The notes under the pieces are model-generated. The model ran no database searches. It was given only the letters and a program-made list of their open reading frames with translations, and was not told the origin of the DNA. A program made the position numbers and the translations under genes. This document shows, in pieces, positions 9,301 to 17,854 of a stretch of 64,000 nucleotides of DNA (position 1 is its first letter; every line of letters starts with the position of its first letter). The stretch covers positions 512,633-576,632 of the forward strand of contig NZ_JABBNU010000001.1 in NCBI RefSeq assembly GCF_012926615.1, written 5' to 3'. The DNA is from Marinigracilibium pacificum. Lineage in GTDB: Bacteria > Bacteroidota > Bacteroidia > Cytophagales > Cyclobacteriaceae.

Positions 9301-9755
9301 TTAATGGTAAATTAAGAATAGAAGGTAGTGCTCCTAAATCTGTTTATGAAGATGTTATGAACACTTTGTCATTTGGGTATGCTGGAGAATCTAGTCCCAG
9401 ACCGTTTCCAAGAGGAATAGGATTTGTAGTAAGCGATGGTGTAAATCTTAGTGATGTGTATTCAAGAATAATGACATTTGAAAACGCAAGTGTACGATTA
9501 GATATAGTCGATGCATTCACTCCAAATGGCGATGGAGTAAATGATACCTGGAGTATATTAAATACTGAATTTTTTGATGAAGTTATTGTAAGAGTATTTG
9601 ATGTAGAAGGCCAAATGGTATTCTTTTCAGATGGTTACCAGGACGAATGGGATGGTAGTTTTGAAGGTAGTGAGCTTTTATCCGGAACTTATTATTATGT
9701 GATCGATCTGGGTAGAGGAAGAAAACAAAAAGGCTCTGTAACAATATTGAAATAA
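6360..9755 (+). CDS. Secreted repeat adhesin with T9SS type B sorting domain
   Basis: The 1131-residue protein has an N-terminal signal sequence and then six cadherin-like/putative-Ig repeats marked by a recurring tGxFxWxPsexQGPxxY block. Two related repeats with the PxWLTxTxxGxGxxTLxGTP pattern and a further cadherin-like domain follow. The C-terminal 90 or so residues (FTPNGDGVNDTW, then WDGSFEG and TYYYVIDL) are the CHU_C/gliding-motility-associated domain, which is the T9SS type B export signal. The protein should be exported through the outer membrane and act as a long acidic, probably calcium-stiffened adhesin. Its PorP/SprF partner follows with a one-base overlap, as is common for type B cargo. 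Confidence 0.88.
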   Translation: MKRFFLTGKLFLLATLLFGNSIDKSTDGNSMYNPLFYGADIQPVDDQMIAEGDSYSYIFDIEDDVDDIDDLDISFIGLPQGAVFDKNTLTLSWVPGEDQGGLSYYIDLIVVDTDMYLSSESFVLSVSESNQAPQLTLPTLSSSYNELSSISFTASATDSDLPANQLTYSLSGDVPSGASIDPLTGEFDWVPTEEQGPMTYTFFIVVTDNHGGEDQEEVTVSIEEDNINPVLDPVTGGDFIELSLISIDLNALDSDLPQQNLTYSFSGLTSSFASIDPASGVFNWTPSEAEGPGVYNITFVVTDSYGGQNSIVVQFNILEKNEDPEIEKIEDQQINESQLWTYQVIATDEDIEDGENQVLSYDFKGMFPDGMTIDENTGLISWVPSEIQGPGDYEVTVRVRDDGSPRGSDEEKFKIKVLETNRAPLISDPGEKTVNELALLEFTLTATDPDIPVNSLKYAIVSGAASGMSLDSNTGRFTWTPSENQGPSVYNVRFSVSDGQLPSEIDVRINVNEVNSLPVIGTLVDRNINEEELLSFTVTASDSDLPQNTLKFYLQGNPPSGASINETTGEFRWTPSEQQGPGVYAITVEVNDGLGSSTKSFNINVREVNKTPVFTSGAITEAQENVEYVYNIVAEDPDNGDNVTLSVPTKPSWLTFTQTGNGTGTLRGTPSGNDVSDNDVVIRATDKVGATATQSYFISFELVNDPPEIISSPVTQVQEGLQYVYNIIATDPDPNDQLTITTVSKPTWITLTNNGNGRATLSGTPQQNDVGSHQVSIKVTDAEGLSDTQSFSIVVQDDPDNPILSSATFQVDEDDTLYLNSDVFDQYYSDPDNDPLATVRVVAIPSNGQLFIDENPVQGGQIVAADQLDKFIYVPNTDFIGSDSIRLRVSDGAETAVNATWWRINVIPVNDKPVVLNFNDFDFFYNEFEDLQPIIEFGEIVDDDSENMAFLEAYFLTSFENDDYLTANVDGTILTANYDEINGKLRIEGSAPKSVYEDVMNTLSFGYAGESSPRPFPRGIGFVVSDGVNLSDVYSRIMTFENASVRLDIVDAFTPNGDGVNDTWSILNTEFFDEVIVRVFDVEGQMVFFSDGYQDEWDGSFEGSELLSGTYYYVIDLGRGRKQKGSVTILK

Positions 9756-10753
9756 TGAAATCACTGATATACTACATATTATTTATTTGGATATCTGCTC
9801 CTTTAGTAGGTCAAAACATACCGTTTTATAGTCAAGATCAGCGTACTATGGGGCTTTTTAATCCTGCTTTAGTAGCTCTTGAAGATTTTACTCAAGTTCA
9901 GGTAGGGTATAAAATGTTTTACCCAAAGATTCCTGAAGCACCACAATTAATATCAGCTTCTATAGAATTTAATCTTGGCAGTGACCTAAAAGAGTCAACG
10001 CAACAACTAAGGGTTAGTGATCCGGATGCCTTATTAGAATTAGCTGACAAAGGTGGAGTTGGTCTCAGACATGGTATCAATGTCGCATTTCAGGGGTTTC
10101 AGGAGTTTGGTTTGTTTTTCAATAAAGCTATCGCATCTTATAATTTGCAAATACCTCTGAATGAGTCAATTAAAATTTCAGGGGGTGTTCAAGTGGAATA
10201 TCTTGGGGTAAACATGAACCCTGAAAAATATAAATTAAGAGATGAAGTAAATGATCAATTTTACCAAAGCCTTTTGCAATCTGGTTCAAATTCATCCTAT
10301 CTTAATTTGGGGCTAGGTGCGGCGTTATTGGGCGAAGATTTTTTTGTTGGTGTAGGTGTAAGTAATGTAGTTAGTTCTCCGATAGGAGATGAACCCATTA
10401 AAGATCTTGAGCCACAGCCGATGATATCAGCTAATGCAGCTTATTTTTTCAGAAATTTGGGTAATGTTGAGTTATCGCCGATGGTTTCATTTTATCATCA
10501 TGAAGGTTTAGGAGATATATTTTCCGGGCAAGTTCGATTATTTTATAAAGAAGTGGGTTACTTTGGTGTTGGTGGAGGTAATAGAACATTGGTATATGTT
10601 CCAATAGGGTTAAATATTACTAAATTTATTACTGCTAATTATACTTATTCAATATTGGATAAGGATAAGTCAGGTTTAGGAACTTCAAATCATGAGGTTT
10701 TTGTGCTATTTGCTATTGGAAATAGAAAAGAGACGAAAAGATATAATAAGTGA
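9755..10753 (+). CDS. PorP/SprF-family outer-membrane protein
   Basis: The 332-residue protein starts with a signal peptide ending near VGQN and has the PorP/SprF N-terminal pattern (IPFYSQDQRTMGLFNPAL, GYKMFYP), then alternating beta strands of an outer-membrane barrel. SprF-like proteins are usually encoded next to, and needed for, surface display of one type B cargo, so this one likely serves the adhesin just upstream. Its ATG overlaps the adhesin stop (TAATG). The next gene starts with GTG four bases before this one ends. Confidence 0.88.
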   Translation: MKSLIYYILFIWISAPLVGQNIPFYSQDQRTMGLFNPALVALEDFTQVQVGYKMFYPKIPEAPQLISASIEFNLGSDLKESTQQLRVSDPDALLELADKGGVGLRHGINVAFQGFQEFGLFFNKAIASYNLQIPLNESIKISGGVQVEYLGVNMNPEKYKLRDEVNDQFYQSLLQSGSNSSYLNLGLGAALLGEDFFVGVGVSNVVSSPIGDEPIKDLEPQPMISANAAYFFRNLGNVELSPMVSFYHHEGLGDIFSGQVRLFYKEVGYFGVGGGNRTLVYVPIGLNITKFITANYTYSILDKDKSGLGTSNHEVFVLFAIGNRKETKRYNK

Positions 10754-12036
10754 TTAAAGAAGTAATTTTTTTGTTTTTAGGGATAAATATTTTTTTTCTC
10801 GATGCATTTGGTCAAAATGTTGTTTTTGGTCCTTCTGTACTATTGCCTACTTCTGTTAACTCTGAAGCTGAAGAATTGGCGCCTTTTTTCTCAAGTGAAG
10901 ATGATAAATTATATTTTTCGAGAATCTTCAGTAAGGAAAATGTTGGTGGTTTATATTCCGGAGCCGACATTTGGATGTCAGCACTTTTAAATAATGGAGT
11001 ATGGAGTAAGCCATCAAATAATTTTTCGAAGTGGAATAATAAAGGCAACAATGTTCTAGTTGGAATCAACTCCACAGGAGATGTGGTATATCTTACCGAT
11101 GCATATCAAAATAGTGGAGGAATTGCATTCTCAAAATTTAATGGTAAAAACTGGAGTCAACCTGAAGCAATAAAAATACCGGATCTTGATCTATCTGCGC
11201 ATATAGGGTTTAATATGTCTTCAGATTATGAGGTCCTTTTTATTTCTATGACTGGAATTGATTCTTATGGCGATGAGGATATCTACATTTCTTTAAAGGA
11301 TAGTGCAACAGGAGAATGGTCAATCCCTAAAAACATTGGACCAACAATAAACACAAAAGGATTCGAAATTGCACCGGTTTTGAGTGAGGATAAAGAGACG
11401 TTATACTTTACTTCTAATGGGCATGGTGGGTATGGTGATGCTGATATATTTATGACAAAAAGGTTATATGGTAGCTGGTCGGTATGGACAAAGCCAATAA
11501 ACCTGGGACCTAACATAAACAGTGAAAAATTTGATGGATATCTGAATATAGATCAGAAAAATCAAAGGATATTTTTTACAAGTAATAGAGGAGGAACTCT
11601 TGCTGATATTTATAGGGCTCCTTTCCTTGAAAAACCATTTACTTCAGATTTAACATTTTTTCAAAAAAGAATTCTGTCTGATTCAGTTTTATATTCGTTA
11701 TTTGAAGTAGATATTCCAGATAGATTTTTTGTTACTGATACTGGGCTGATAAGTGATCCAACATCGGAATTGATTTATTTTATAGTTAATACTATTAATG
11801 ATGACGAAAATCTATTTGTGGAATTAAAAGCTACGACACCCTATTATGAAGGGATTACCCAAATGGAATTTAACAATGTGGTTTCTTTTGCTGAAAGGGT
11901 TCGATATGAGTTTATTAAGCAAGGGTTGGCATCAGAAAGGGTTGTGCTAAATGCAGAATTAGTAGAATCAGCTATGCCAGAGGCAGAAGCTTCTATAAAT
12001 CAAAATGGGTTTGTGAAAATATTATTAAGAAAATAA
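10750..12036 (+). CDS. PD40 beta-propeller protein with OmpA-like tail remnant
   Basis: The 428-residue exported protein has at least three PD40/WD40-like blocks: APFFSSEDDKLYFSR, APVLSEDKETLYFTSNGHGGYGDADIF and a third around YLNIDQKNQRIFFTSN. They suggest a beta-propeller. The last 65 residues (NNVVSFAERVRYEFIKQGL to FVKILLRK) resemble the end of an OmpA-like peptidoglycan-binding domain but lack its full core, so binding may be lost. Similar PD40-OmpA proteins often accompany PorP/SprF and type B cargo. The start is GTG at 10750, overlapping the previous stop. Translation is probably coupled. Confidence 0.75.
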   Translation: MIKEVIFLFLGINIFFLDAFGQNVVFGPSVLLPTSVNSEAEELAPFFSSEDDKLYFSRIFSKENVGGLYSGADIWMSALLNNGVWSKPSNNFSKWNNKGNNVLVGINSTGDVVYLTDAYQNSGGIAFSKFNGKNWSQPEAIKIPDLDLSAHIGFNMSSDYEVLFISMTGIDSYGDEDIYISLKDSATGEWSIPKNIGPTINTKGFEIAPVLSEDKETLYFTSNGHGGYGDADIFMTKRLYGSWSVWTKPINLGPNINSEKFDGYLNIDQKNQRIFFTSNRGGTLADIYRAPFLEKPFTSDLTFFQKRILSDSVLYSLFEVDIPDRFFVTDTGLISDPTSELIYFIVNTINDDENLFVELKATTPYYEGITQMEFNNVVSFAERVRYEFIKQGLASERVVLNAELVESAMPEAEASINQNGFVKILLRK

Positions 12037-12076
12037 TTAGTAGATTGTATCTTCGGGTATTTGCATTTTTATAGTT

Positions 12077-14329
12077 ATGGATTTCATTCTCATATACAAA
12101 GCATTAAAGCGTAAATGGTGGTTATTGGTATTTTTACCATTAATTGCGGCTACCATTGCATATTTCGTTGCTAGCTCGGCAGAGAAGATGTATAAATCTA
12201 CTACTCAGCTATCTACAGGAATAACAACTGATGAAGGTGTTTCACTATCAGATGATGGTAATTTTAATCCGTTTGAGATTGAATCCAAATTTACAAACCT
12301 GATAGAAACAATAAGGTCTGAAAAGATAATCAATATGCTTTCTTTAAAGCTTTTGTTACATGATCTAGATCAGCCTAATGCGTTTCGCAATATAGAAAAC
12401 TACCACGATGGTGAATTAAAGTATACCAAAGGCGATTTTGAAATCGCTAAGAATATTGCTAAAAACAAATATGATTCATTAAAAAGCATTTCAACTTTTA
12501 ATGAAGATGAAAGAATGGTTGTTAAGATTCTTAAGGACTTTCACTACGATTATAAAAGTTTAATGGATGAACTGGAAATACGAAGGGTTAGTAATTCAGA
12601 TTACATCAGCATCAACTATTTTTCAGAAGATCCATACTTATCGGCTTTTGTGGTAAATACACTGGCAAGCGAGTTTATCAGGAATCAAAACATGAATGTT
12701 GTTAGTCAAAGTGGTCAATCTATTCAGTTTTTTGAAGAGTTATCAGTCCAAAAAAAGGAGCAGCTAGATGAAAAAATTAAGGAACTGGAAAATTTTAAGG
12801 CTATAAACAATGTAATCGATACTGAAGTCCAAAGCGAAAGTAATGTTTCAAAGCTATCTGATCTTGAAAGCCAGCGTTCGGAAGTTAGAAGAGAGATATA
12901 TAGTCTCAATCTTCAATTAGAAAATGTAAATCAAAAAATAAGTACATATAACACAGGTGGATCTGGAACAGGAAATTATGGAAGGATCCTACAGTTAAGA
13001 AACTTGATCAATGAAGTTAATAAGGAATATATTAAATCAGGTGATCAGGTTCTTCTGGATTCATTAAAGAAACTCAGGGATGAAAGAGATCTTTTGCAGA
13101 GCCAGTCTTCTTCCGGACCTACTTTGGGAGGAGAAAGAGTTAGTCTACAAGAACTTGAAGACTCAAAAGATGAGATACAGCTGCAATTAAGAGTAGCGAG
13201 AGAAACATTATTAAATATTAATAGTAGTATAGCTGCTCTACAATATAACGTAAAGGATTACGCCTCTCTTGAAGGTCGTCTTGGGGCGTTGCAACAAGAG
13301 GTTGATCTTGCACAGCAGGAATACTTATCTGCACAAGAAAAGCTTAATGATGCCAGAAATAGATCTAAGATCTCTGAAAGTACCATTAAGCAAGTTTTGA
13401 TGGGGCAGCCAGCAACGGATCCGGAATCTACGAAGACTATTATTATAACCGGTTTTGCGGGGATTTTGAGCTTTGTTTTATGTGTTTTCGGAATTGTATT
13501 TGTTGAGTACCTCGACTTTTCAATTAAAACTCCAGCTCAATTTGCAAGACAAACAGGTTTAGAGCTTGCCGGAGCAATTAATCAAATTAAGGATAATGAT
13601 AAATTGAATTTGCAAGATGTATTTGCAAATGATTCTGAAAAGGAAGATTTAAATATATTTAAACAAGAACTACGGAAGATTAGATTTGAGATTGAGCAAT
13701 TAAGACCAAAATCTATCTTGTTTACAAGTACTCGACAAGGATCTGGGAAGACATTTTCTTTATTATGCCTTGCTTACTCTCTAAGCTTGATTAATAAAAG
13801 GATTCTAATTATTGATACAAACTTCAAGCATAACTCTCTTACAGATATTCTGATTGTAACTCCATATAATAAGCAAATAGAGCAGAAAAGTCGAGTTAGA
13901 GATTCCCTGAAACTGCTAGATGGAGGTTCTGGTAAGTCATCGTTCACAGAGTCAAATTTTGAGGATGACTTTAATGAGGATGACAACGAATCAATTATCC
14001 GTACAACCAGTCACAAGTTAATTGATGTAATAGGGTGTAAAACTGGTACAGATTCTCCTTCGGAGATATTTAGTGGTAAGAATTTTGATAAGATGCTTGA
14101 GGAATTCAGGCATCAATATGATTATATTTTAATGGAAGGGGCATCCCTAAATGATTTCCCTGACTCTAAAGAGTTAGTGTCTTATGTAGATGCTGTTATT
14201 CCTGTATTCTCAGCTGATACAGTATTGAAGGTAATTGATAAAAATTCAATCAAATATCTGAAATCATTAAAAGGGAAATTAATTGGTGCAATTCTAAATA
14301 AAGTTGATTCTGAAAACCTTAGAATGTAA
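12077..14329 (+). CDS. Wzc-like polysaccharide co-polymerase with BY-kinase-like domain
   Basis: The 750-residue protein has the Wzz/Wzc layout: a first membrane helix (about 15-33), a periplasmic region with coiled coil (about 215-300 and 385-440), a second helix (about 456-478) and a cytosolic P-loop domain. Walker A is GSGKT (555-559). The Walker A-prime motif is IIDTN (D580), and the Walker B position reads LMEG (E687) rather than the usual IID. About 60 acidic residues are inserted between them. No C-terminal tyrosine cluster is present, so regulation by autophosphorylation is doubtful. It should set chain length or drive export of the polysaccharide made by this island. It lies 40 bases after the PD40 gene, on the same strand. 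Confidence 0.85.
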   Translation: MDFILIYKALKRKWWLLVFLPLIAATIAYFVASSAEKMYKSTTQLSTGITTDEGVSLSDDGNFNPFEIESKFTNLIETIRSEKIINMLSLKLLLHDLDQPNAFRNIENYHDGELKYTKGDFEIAKNIAKNKYDSLKSISTFNEDERMVVKILKDFHYDYKSLMDELEIRRVSNSDYISINYFSEDPYLSAFVVNTLASEFIRNQNMNVVSQSGQSIQFFEELSVQKKEQLDEKIKELENFKAINNVIDTEVQSESNVSKLSDLESQRSEVRREIYSLNLQLENVNQKISTYNTGGSGTGNYGRILQLRNLINEVNKEYIKSGDQVLLDSLKKLRDERDLLQSQSSSGPTLGGERVSLQELEDSKDEIQLQLRVARETLLNINSSIAALQYNVKDYASLEGRLGALQQEVDLAQQEYLSAQEKLNDARNRSKISESTIKQVLMGQPATDPESTKTIIITGFAGILSFVLCVFGIVFVEYLDFSIKTPAQFARQTGLELAGAINQIKDNDKLNLQDVFANDSEKEDLNIFKQELRKIRFEIEQLRPKSILFTSTRQGSGKTFSLLCLAYSLSLINKRILIIDTNFKHNSLTDILIVTPYNKQIEQKSRVRDSLKLLDGGSGKSSFTESNFEDDFNEDDNESIIRTTSHKLIDVIGCKTGTDSPSEIFSGKNFDKMLEEFRHQYDYILMEGASLNDFPDSKELVSYVDAVIPVFSADTVLKVIDKNSIKYLKSLKGKLIGAILNKVDSENLRM

Positions 14330-14338
14330 TACCTCTTG

Positions 14339-16315
14339 TTAATTTAAGATAACTATTATCGGGGTTTCACTAACCTCGATACTTGTTTTATCTTGATTTG
14401 TATTAATCGGTAATTCAAGGCCCACAGTGTATTCATCCATTAACTGTACCTTTTTTTCAATTATATTTTTTGGATTGTAGTATCTATTAGTTTTTAAGTC
14501 AACTATCATTCTAGCATCTTTTGATGACCCTAACCATAATATAAGAATGGTAGTAGAACTGCCTTCTTTGACAAACTTGGCTGTATATAAATTGGTATTA
14601 GGGTCTACATCAACATTTGATAAATAGAAATCTCCAACATGATAATTTACTGTTGACAAAAAATACCATGAAGCCTTTTTCTTATATCCGGTATGTTTTG
14701 ATGAGGTTAATCCACTGTTTTGATATGTTTGAAAACTATTTTCATTGCCATCCCTAAGCATGAATTGAAACATTTTGTCAGCACCAGCCCAATGCCCAAT
14801 GATTATGGATCTAATAAGCCATGATGCCTGCACTTGTTCACTTGTCATAGTTCCTATTTGTGGGGCAATTTGACTCCCTTTAGATTGTGTGTCATATCCA
14901 AATTCAGTAATCCATAATTCTTTAGTTGGAAGGTTTATATTACGATAATCAGAGATTCGCTTAATTTTATAATATAAAGAATCAGCCTCAGGTGAAATAC
15001 CACTAGTTGCTTTGCCATGCTGTACACCACCGTTATTTGAATAATGGTGAAAATTGATTACATCCCAGATAAATCGCTTATCAGTTCTATTATGGTCACA
15101 CCAGAATTTCATAGATATCAGGTAATCTAAGTTTAATGTTGCTAAGCCAGCCATGACCAGTTTTGAGTTAGGATCTGCATTTTTTATCCCTAATGTATTA
15201 CCTAAAGTGGATTCATGCCCATCATAGTCTGCACTTGACATAGCCGAATATTCAAATGGAGAAAAGAACTCAACATTAGTCATCCACCATTTATCTGGTT
15301 CATTCCAGTTTTCATAATAATTTAAATATCCAAGCCCGGAGACCTTTGATTGAGAGCTATGTAACTTTAAGAATTCTGTTTTGACCTTATTATCTCCATA
15401 TCTGGCAGCAAATTGAAACATGTGATCAGCATGGGCTTTGTATGATTCAGGGTCGGCCGGGTTACCTTGTGCAGGTTTTTTTTCTAAAGTTTCAGGGCCC
15501 TCCTTGGTTAACCATAATGTTGTACCAACCATTACTGGAACAACTGTTTTTCCGTTGTTAAATAATGTTTCATAGTAATTGTCAAAATTCCAACCACCTC
15601 CTGCTAGGGTAGGGTTAAAGCGATTTTGGTTATTAGGATAGCCAATATAATTTTTATCCCTATCACCTTCCATCCAATCCCATTGATGGTATTCCCTTAT
15701 CATTGAAATAGAGCTTAAAGTAGAATGAGGCACATCAATGAAGCTATTGGTTCCAATGACATTTTTTAGAGCAGTTTTTTTTGTTTTCCCTGGGGTTAAG
15801 TCTGTTTTAAATTTTTCTGAGGTGTTTATTTTTCTTCCTGAAAAGATGATTTCATTAATATTTACATTTGGGTCATGGAGTATTATCTGGATATATTGGG
15901 TTTTCCAGGTTACAGATTTTTTTTGCCATTGATTATACCTGTCCGTTTTAGTTTTTATTCCTGCTGTCCATTTAAATGGGTTGCCATAATTGATTTCCAA
16001 TTCTCCTGTTGCAGATCCATCATAAAACTTAAAATAATCAATTTCATAGGTGTCTTGCAGGTCAATAATTATCTCGGCTGGATAATTCCATTTGGGGGAA
16101 TAAGGAGGCTTCCATCCATGTTGAGGATTATCAATGTTTTGTTCATCAAAAAGCTTAAAAGCATCACCTTTTGTAGTAGTATTGATAATCTTTTCGGGCT
16201 CAATTTTAATAATATTATCAACAGAATGACTTTGTATTTGAGCACTTACTGTTAATTTAGTATAAATTATTATTATTAGAATACAAAAAATAGTCTTACA
16301 TTTGGACTTTAGCAT
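14339..16315 (-). CDS. Exported clan-A glycoside hydrolase-like protein
   Basis: The 658-residue protein has a signal peptide (cleavage near SAQ, residue 26) and a discoidin-like beta domain (about 70-165) that may bind carbohydrate. A large TIM-barrel-like region follows with two motifs of retaining glycosidases: ENWNEPD with E339 as candidate acid/base, and LWITEFGYD with E471 as candidate nucleophile. A small beta domain (about 585-658) closes it. No sorting domain is seen, so it may stay periplasmic. A hydrolase inside a polysaccharide locus often trims or edits the product. The exact GH family and substrate cannot be read here. It is convergent with the wzc-like gene and divergent from the GT2 gene, with only 23 bases between starts. 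Confidence 0.7.
   Translation of the reverse strand: MLKSKCKTIFCILIIIIYTKLTVSAQIQSHSVDNIIKIEPEKIINTTTKGDAFKLFDEQNIDNPQHGWKPPYSPKWNYPAEIIIDLQDTYEIDYFKFYDGSATGELEINYGNPFKWTAGIKTKTDRYNQWQKKSVTWKTQYIQIILHDPNVNINEIIFSGRKINTSEKFKTDLTPGKTKKTALKNVIGTNSFIDVPHSTLSSISMIREYHQWDWMEGDRDKNYIGYPNNQNRFNPTLAGGGWNFDNYYETLFNNGKTVVPVMVGTTLWLTKEGPETLEKKPAQGNPADPESYKAHADHMFQFAARYGDNKVKTEFLKLHSSQSKVSGLGYLNYYENWNEPDKWWMTNVEFFSPFEYSAMSSADYDGHESTLGNTLGIKNADPNSKLVMAGLATLNLDYLISMKFWCDHNRTDKRFIWDVINFHHYSNNGGVQHGKATSGISPEADSLYYKIKRISDYRNINLPTKELWITEFGYDTQSKGSQIAPQIGTMTSEQVQASWLIRSIIIGHWAGADKMFQFMLRDGNENSFQTYQNSGLTSSKHTGYKKKASWYFLSTVNYHVGDFYLSNVDVDPNTNLYTAKFVKEGSSTTILILWLGSSKDARMIVDLKTNRYYNPKNIIEKKVQLMDEYTVGLELPINTNQDKTSIEVSETPIIVILN
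16297..16304 (+). promoter_or_regulatory. Candidate -7 element for the GT2 gene, inside the hydrolase 5' end
   Basis: TACATTTG matches TAnnTTTG and ends 34 bases before the ATG at 16339. It lies within the first codons of the divergent hydrolase gene, which must be so because only 23 bases separate the two starts. No clear TTG lies 19 bases upstream. Confidence 0.35.
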
Positions 16316-16338
16316 AAACAGTATTTTTTGATTTCACA

Positions 16339-17520
16339 ATGCAATTAGTAATAACGATAATACTCGGAATAATCTTTCTATATTTTTGTTTTTATATAAT
16401 ATATTTTTTGATTTTTTCAATATTCGGGCATTTCTACAAAACAAAGAAGGTAGATAATCATTCTTCAGGAGATAGGTTTTTAGTATTAATTCCGGCATAT
16501 AAGGAGGATGAAATAATTATTCATACCGCTGAGGAAGCTCTTGGTCATGATTTTAAAGGAGGAGAGTTTGATGTTGTGGTAATTGCTGATAAACTAAAGC
16601 AATCTACTGTTGAGACAATTCGTAATATGGGTGCAACTGTGATTGAAGTATTCTTTGATCGAAGCACTAAAACCAAATCAATAAATAAAGCTCTTGAAGA
16701 AATTCAGCATGATTATGATCACATAGTTATTTTAGATGCGGACAATGTAATGGAAAAGAATTGTCTTGACATCTTAAATGGGTATTTGAATAAGGGTTTT
16801 TATGCTGTTCAGGGGCATAGAACGGCAAAGAATCGGGATTCCGCCTTTGCATTATTAGATTCTATCAGTGAGGAAATTAATAATCATGTATTTAGAAAAG
16901 GCCATAGAGCATTAGGATTTTCTTCGGCATTAATTGGTTCGGGTATGGCTTTTAAATTCCATTTCTTTAAAGAAATAATGAAGGGCAATGAAGAAATGGG
17001 AGGTGAGGATAAAGAGGCAGAATTTAGAATTATCGGAAGACGTAAGAAGATAGCTTATGCAGATAATGCCATTATTTATGATGAAAAAGTCTCAAGTGCT
17101 GCAGTATTTGCAAAACAACGTACTCGTTGGATAGCAGGACAGTTTTATTTTTTTAGAGATCACTTCAAACCGGCATTTCTTCATTTACTGAAAGGAAACT
17201 TTGACTATTTTGAAAAGTTTCTTCAGGCATTCATACCTCCAAGAGTTTTAATGTTAGGGGTTTTGCCTATTATGGGGTTAATCTCTTTACTAATACCATC
17301 AAATATACCTTGGTATTCTTGGTTTGCTCTTCTGGGAATTTTCCTTTTTGCTAATTTAATATCCATACCATCAAGGTTTTATAATCGTGATTTTGTTTCC
17401 GCAGCACTACAATTACCTAAGGCTATTATTGCTATGATGATAGGGATTTTTAGTGTTACGACTGCCCATAAGACCAATTTTCACACTCCCAAAACAAAAA
17501 AATCTGTTGAGAAAAAATAG
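16339..17520 (+). CDS. GT2-family membrane glycosyltransferase
   Basis: The 393-residue protein has a first membrane helix (about 3-29), a GT-A domain and three C-terminal helices. Motifs are LIPAYKED (50-57), ILDADN with D133 and D135, GGEDKE with E223-D224 as catalytic base, and QRTRW (260-264), so the full D, DxD, (E)D, QxxRW set of synthase-type GT2 enzymes is present. It probably elongates a lipid-linked or growing glycan on the cytosolic face. It stands alone on this strand between the hydrolase and the esterase gene, with a 334-base gap downstream. Confidence 0.85.
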   Translation: MQLVITIILGIIFLYFCFYIIYFLIFSIFGHFYKTKKVDNHSSGDRFLVLIPAYKEDEIIIHTAEEALGHDFKGGEFDVVVIADKLKQSTVETIRNMGATVIEVFFDRSTKTKSINKALEEIQHDYDHIVILDADNVMEKNCLDILNGYLNKGFYAVQGHRTAKNRDSAFALLDSISEEINNHVFRKGHRALGFSSALIGSGMAFKFHFFKEIMKGNEEMGGEDKEAEFRIIGRRKKIAYADNAIIYDEKVSSAAVFAKQRTRWIAGQFYFFRDHFKPAFLHLLKGNFDYFEKFLQAFIPPRVLMLGVLPIMGLISLLIPSNIPWYSWFALLGIFLFANLISIPSRFYNRDFVSAALQLPKAIIAMMIGIFSVTTAHKTNFHTPKTKKSVEKK

Positions 17521-17558
17521 ATTTTAAGTAAAGAATTGCACTTCTTGTCACTTTTTTT

Positions 17559-17580
17559 TCACCGCAAACGTTTTCGGTGA
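17559..17580 (+). other. Inverted repeat 39 bases after the GT2 gene
   Basis: TCACCG (17559-17564) and CGGTGA (17575-17580) can pair, and an alternative pairing of TGTCAC (17546-17551) with GTGACA (17577-17582) competes with it. The T run lies before the hairpin, not after it, so this is not a standard terminator. It could be a site for a protein or an mRNA end. Otherwise the stretch 17521-17780 shows only AT-rich DNA. Confidence 0.25.
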
Positions 17581-17780
17581 CATGTGGCTTGCGTGGGGAA
17601 TTGTTCCACACTGTGTATAATTCGCATTCCACCAATTAATAATTTATATACAATCTTGAAATAGTTATATAAATCTTCCCCAATTTGTGATCATTTATTC
17701 CAATTATATAACTATTATACAATTTCTTACATTAACATGTTAGCCCCTGTTTACGGGTATTAGTTTAACAATTTCATTTA

Positions 17781-17826
17781 TACATTTGCAATCGAAATAC
17801 TTGACAATCAGTTAGTCGTAACTGAT
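17781..17826 (+). promoter_or_regulatory. Promoter -7 element and 5' leader hairpin of the esterase gene
   Basis: TACATTTG at 17781-17788 fits the Bacteroidota -7 consensus, with a weak -33 half. About 20 bases on, ATCAGTTA (17807-17814), loop GTCG and TAACTGAT (17819-17826) form a perfect eight-pair hairpin near the predicted 5' end of the mRNA. The leader to ATG 17855 would be about 60 bases. This gene therefore seems to be transcribed on its own. Confidence 0.5.
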
Positions 17827-17854
17827 CAATTAAAAACAAAAACCAGCAAAATAA

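Noticed and set aside
15875..16255. 126-codon open frame on the plus strand
   Set aside because: It lies wholly opposite the well-supported hydrolase gene and has the Phe/Ile-rich composition of an antisense shadow in AT-rich DNA.
17582..17620. 12-codon frame MWLAWGIVPHCV, considered as a leader peptide
   Set aside because: It lies far upstream of the promoter assigned to the esterase gene, has no attenuator-like structure after it, and is short enough to be chance.
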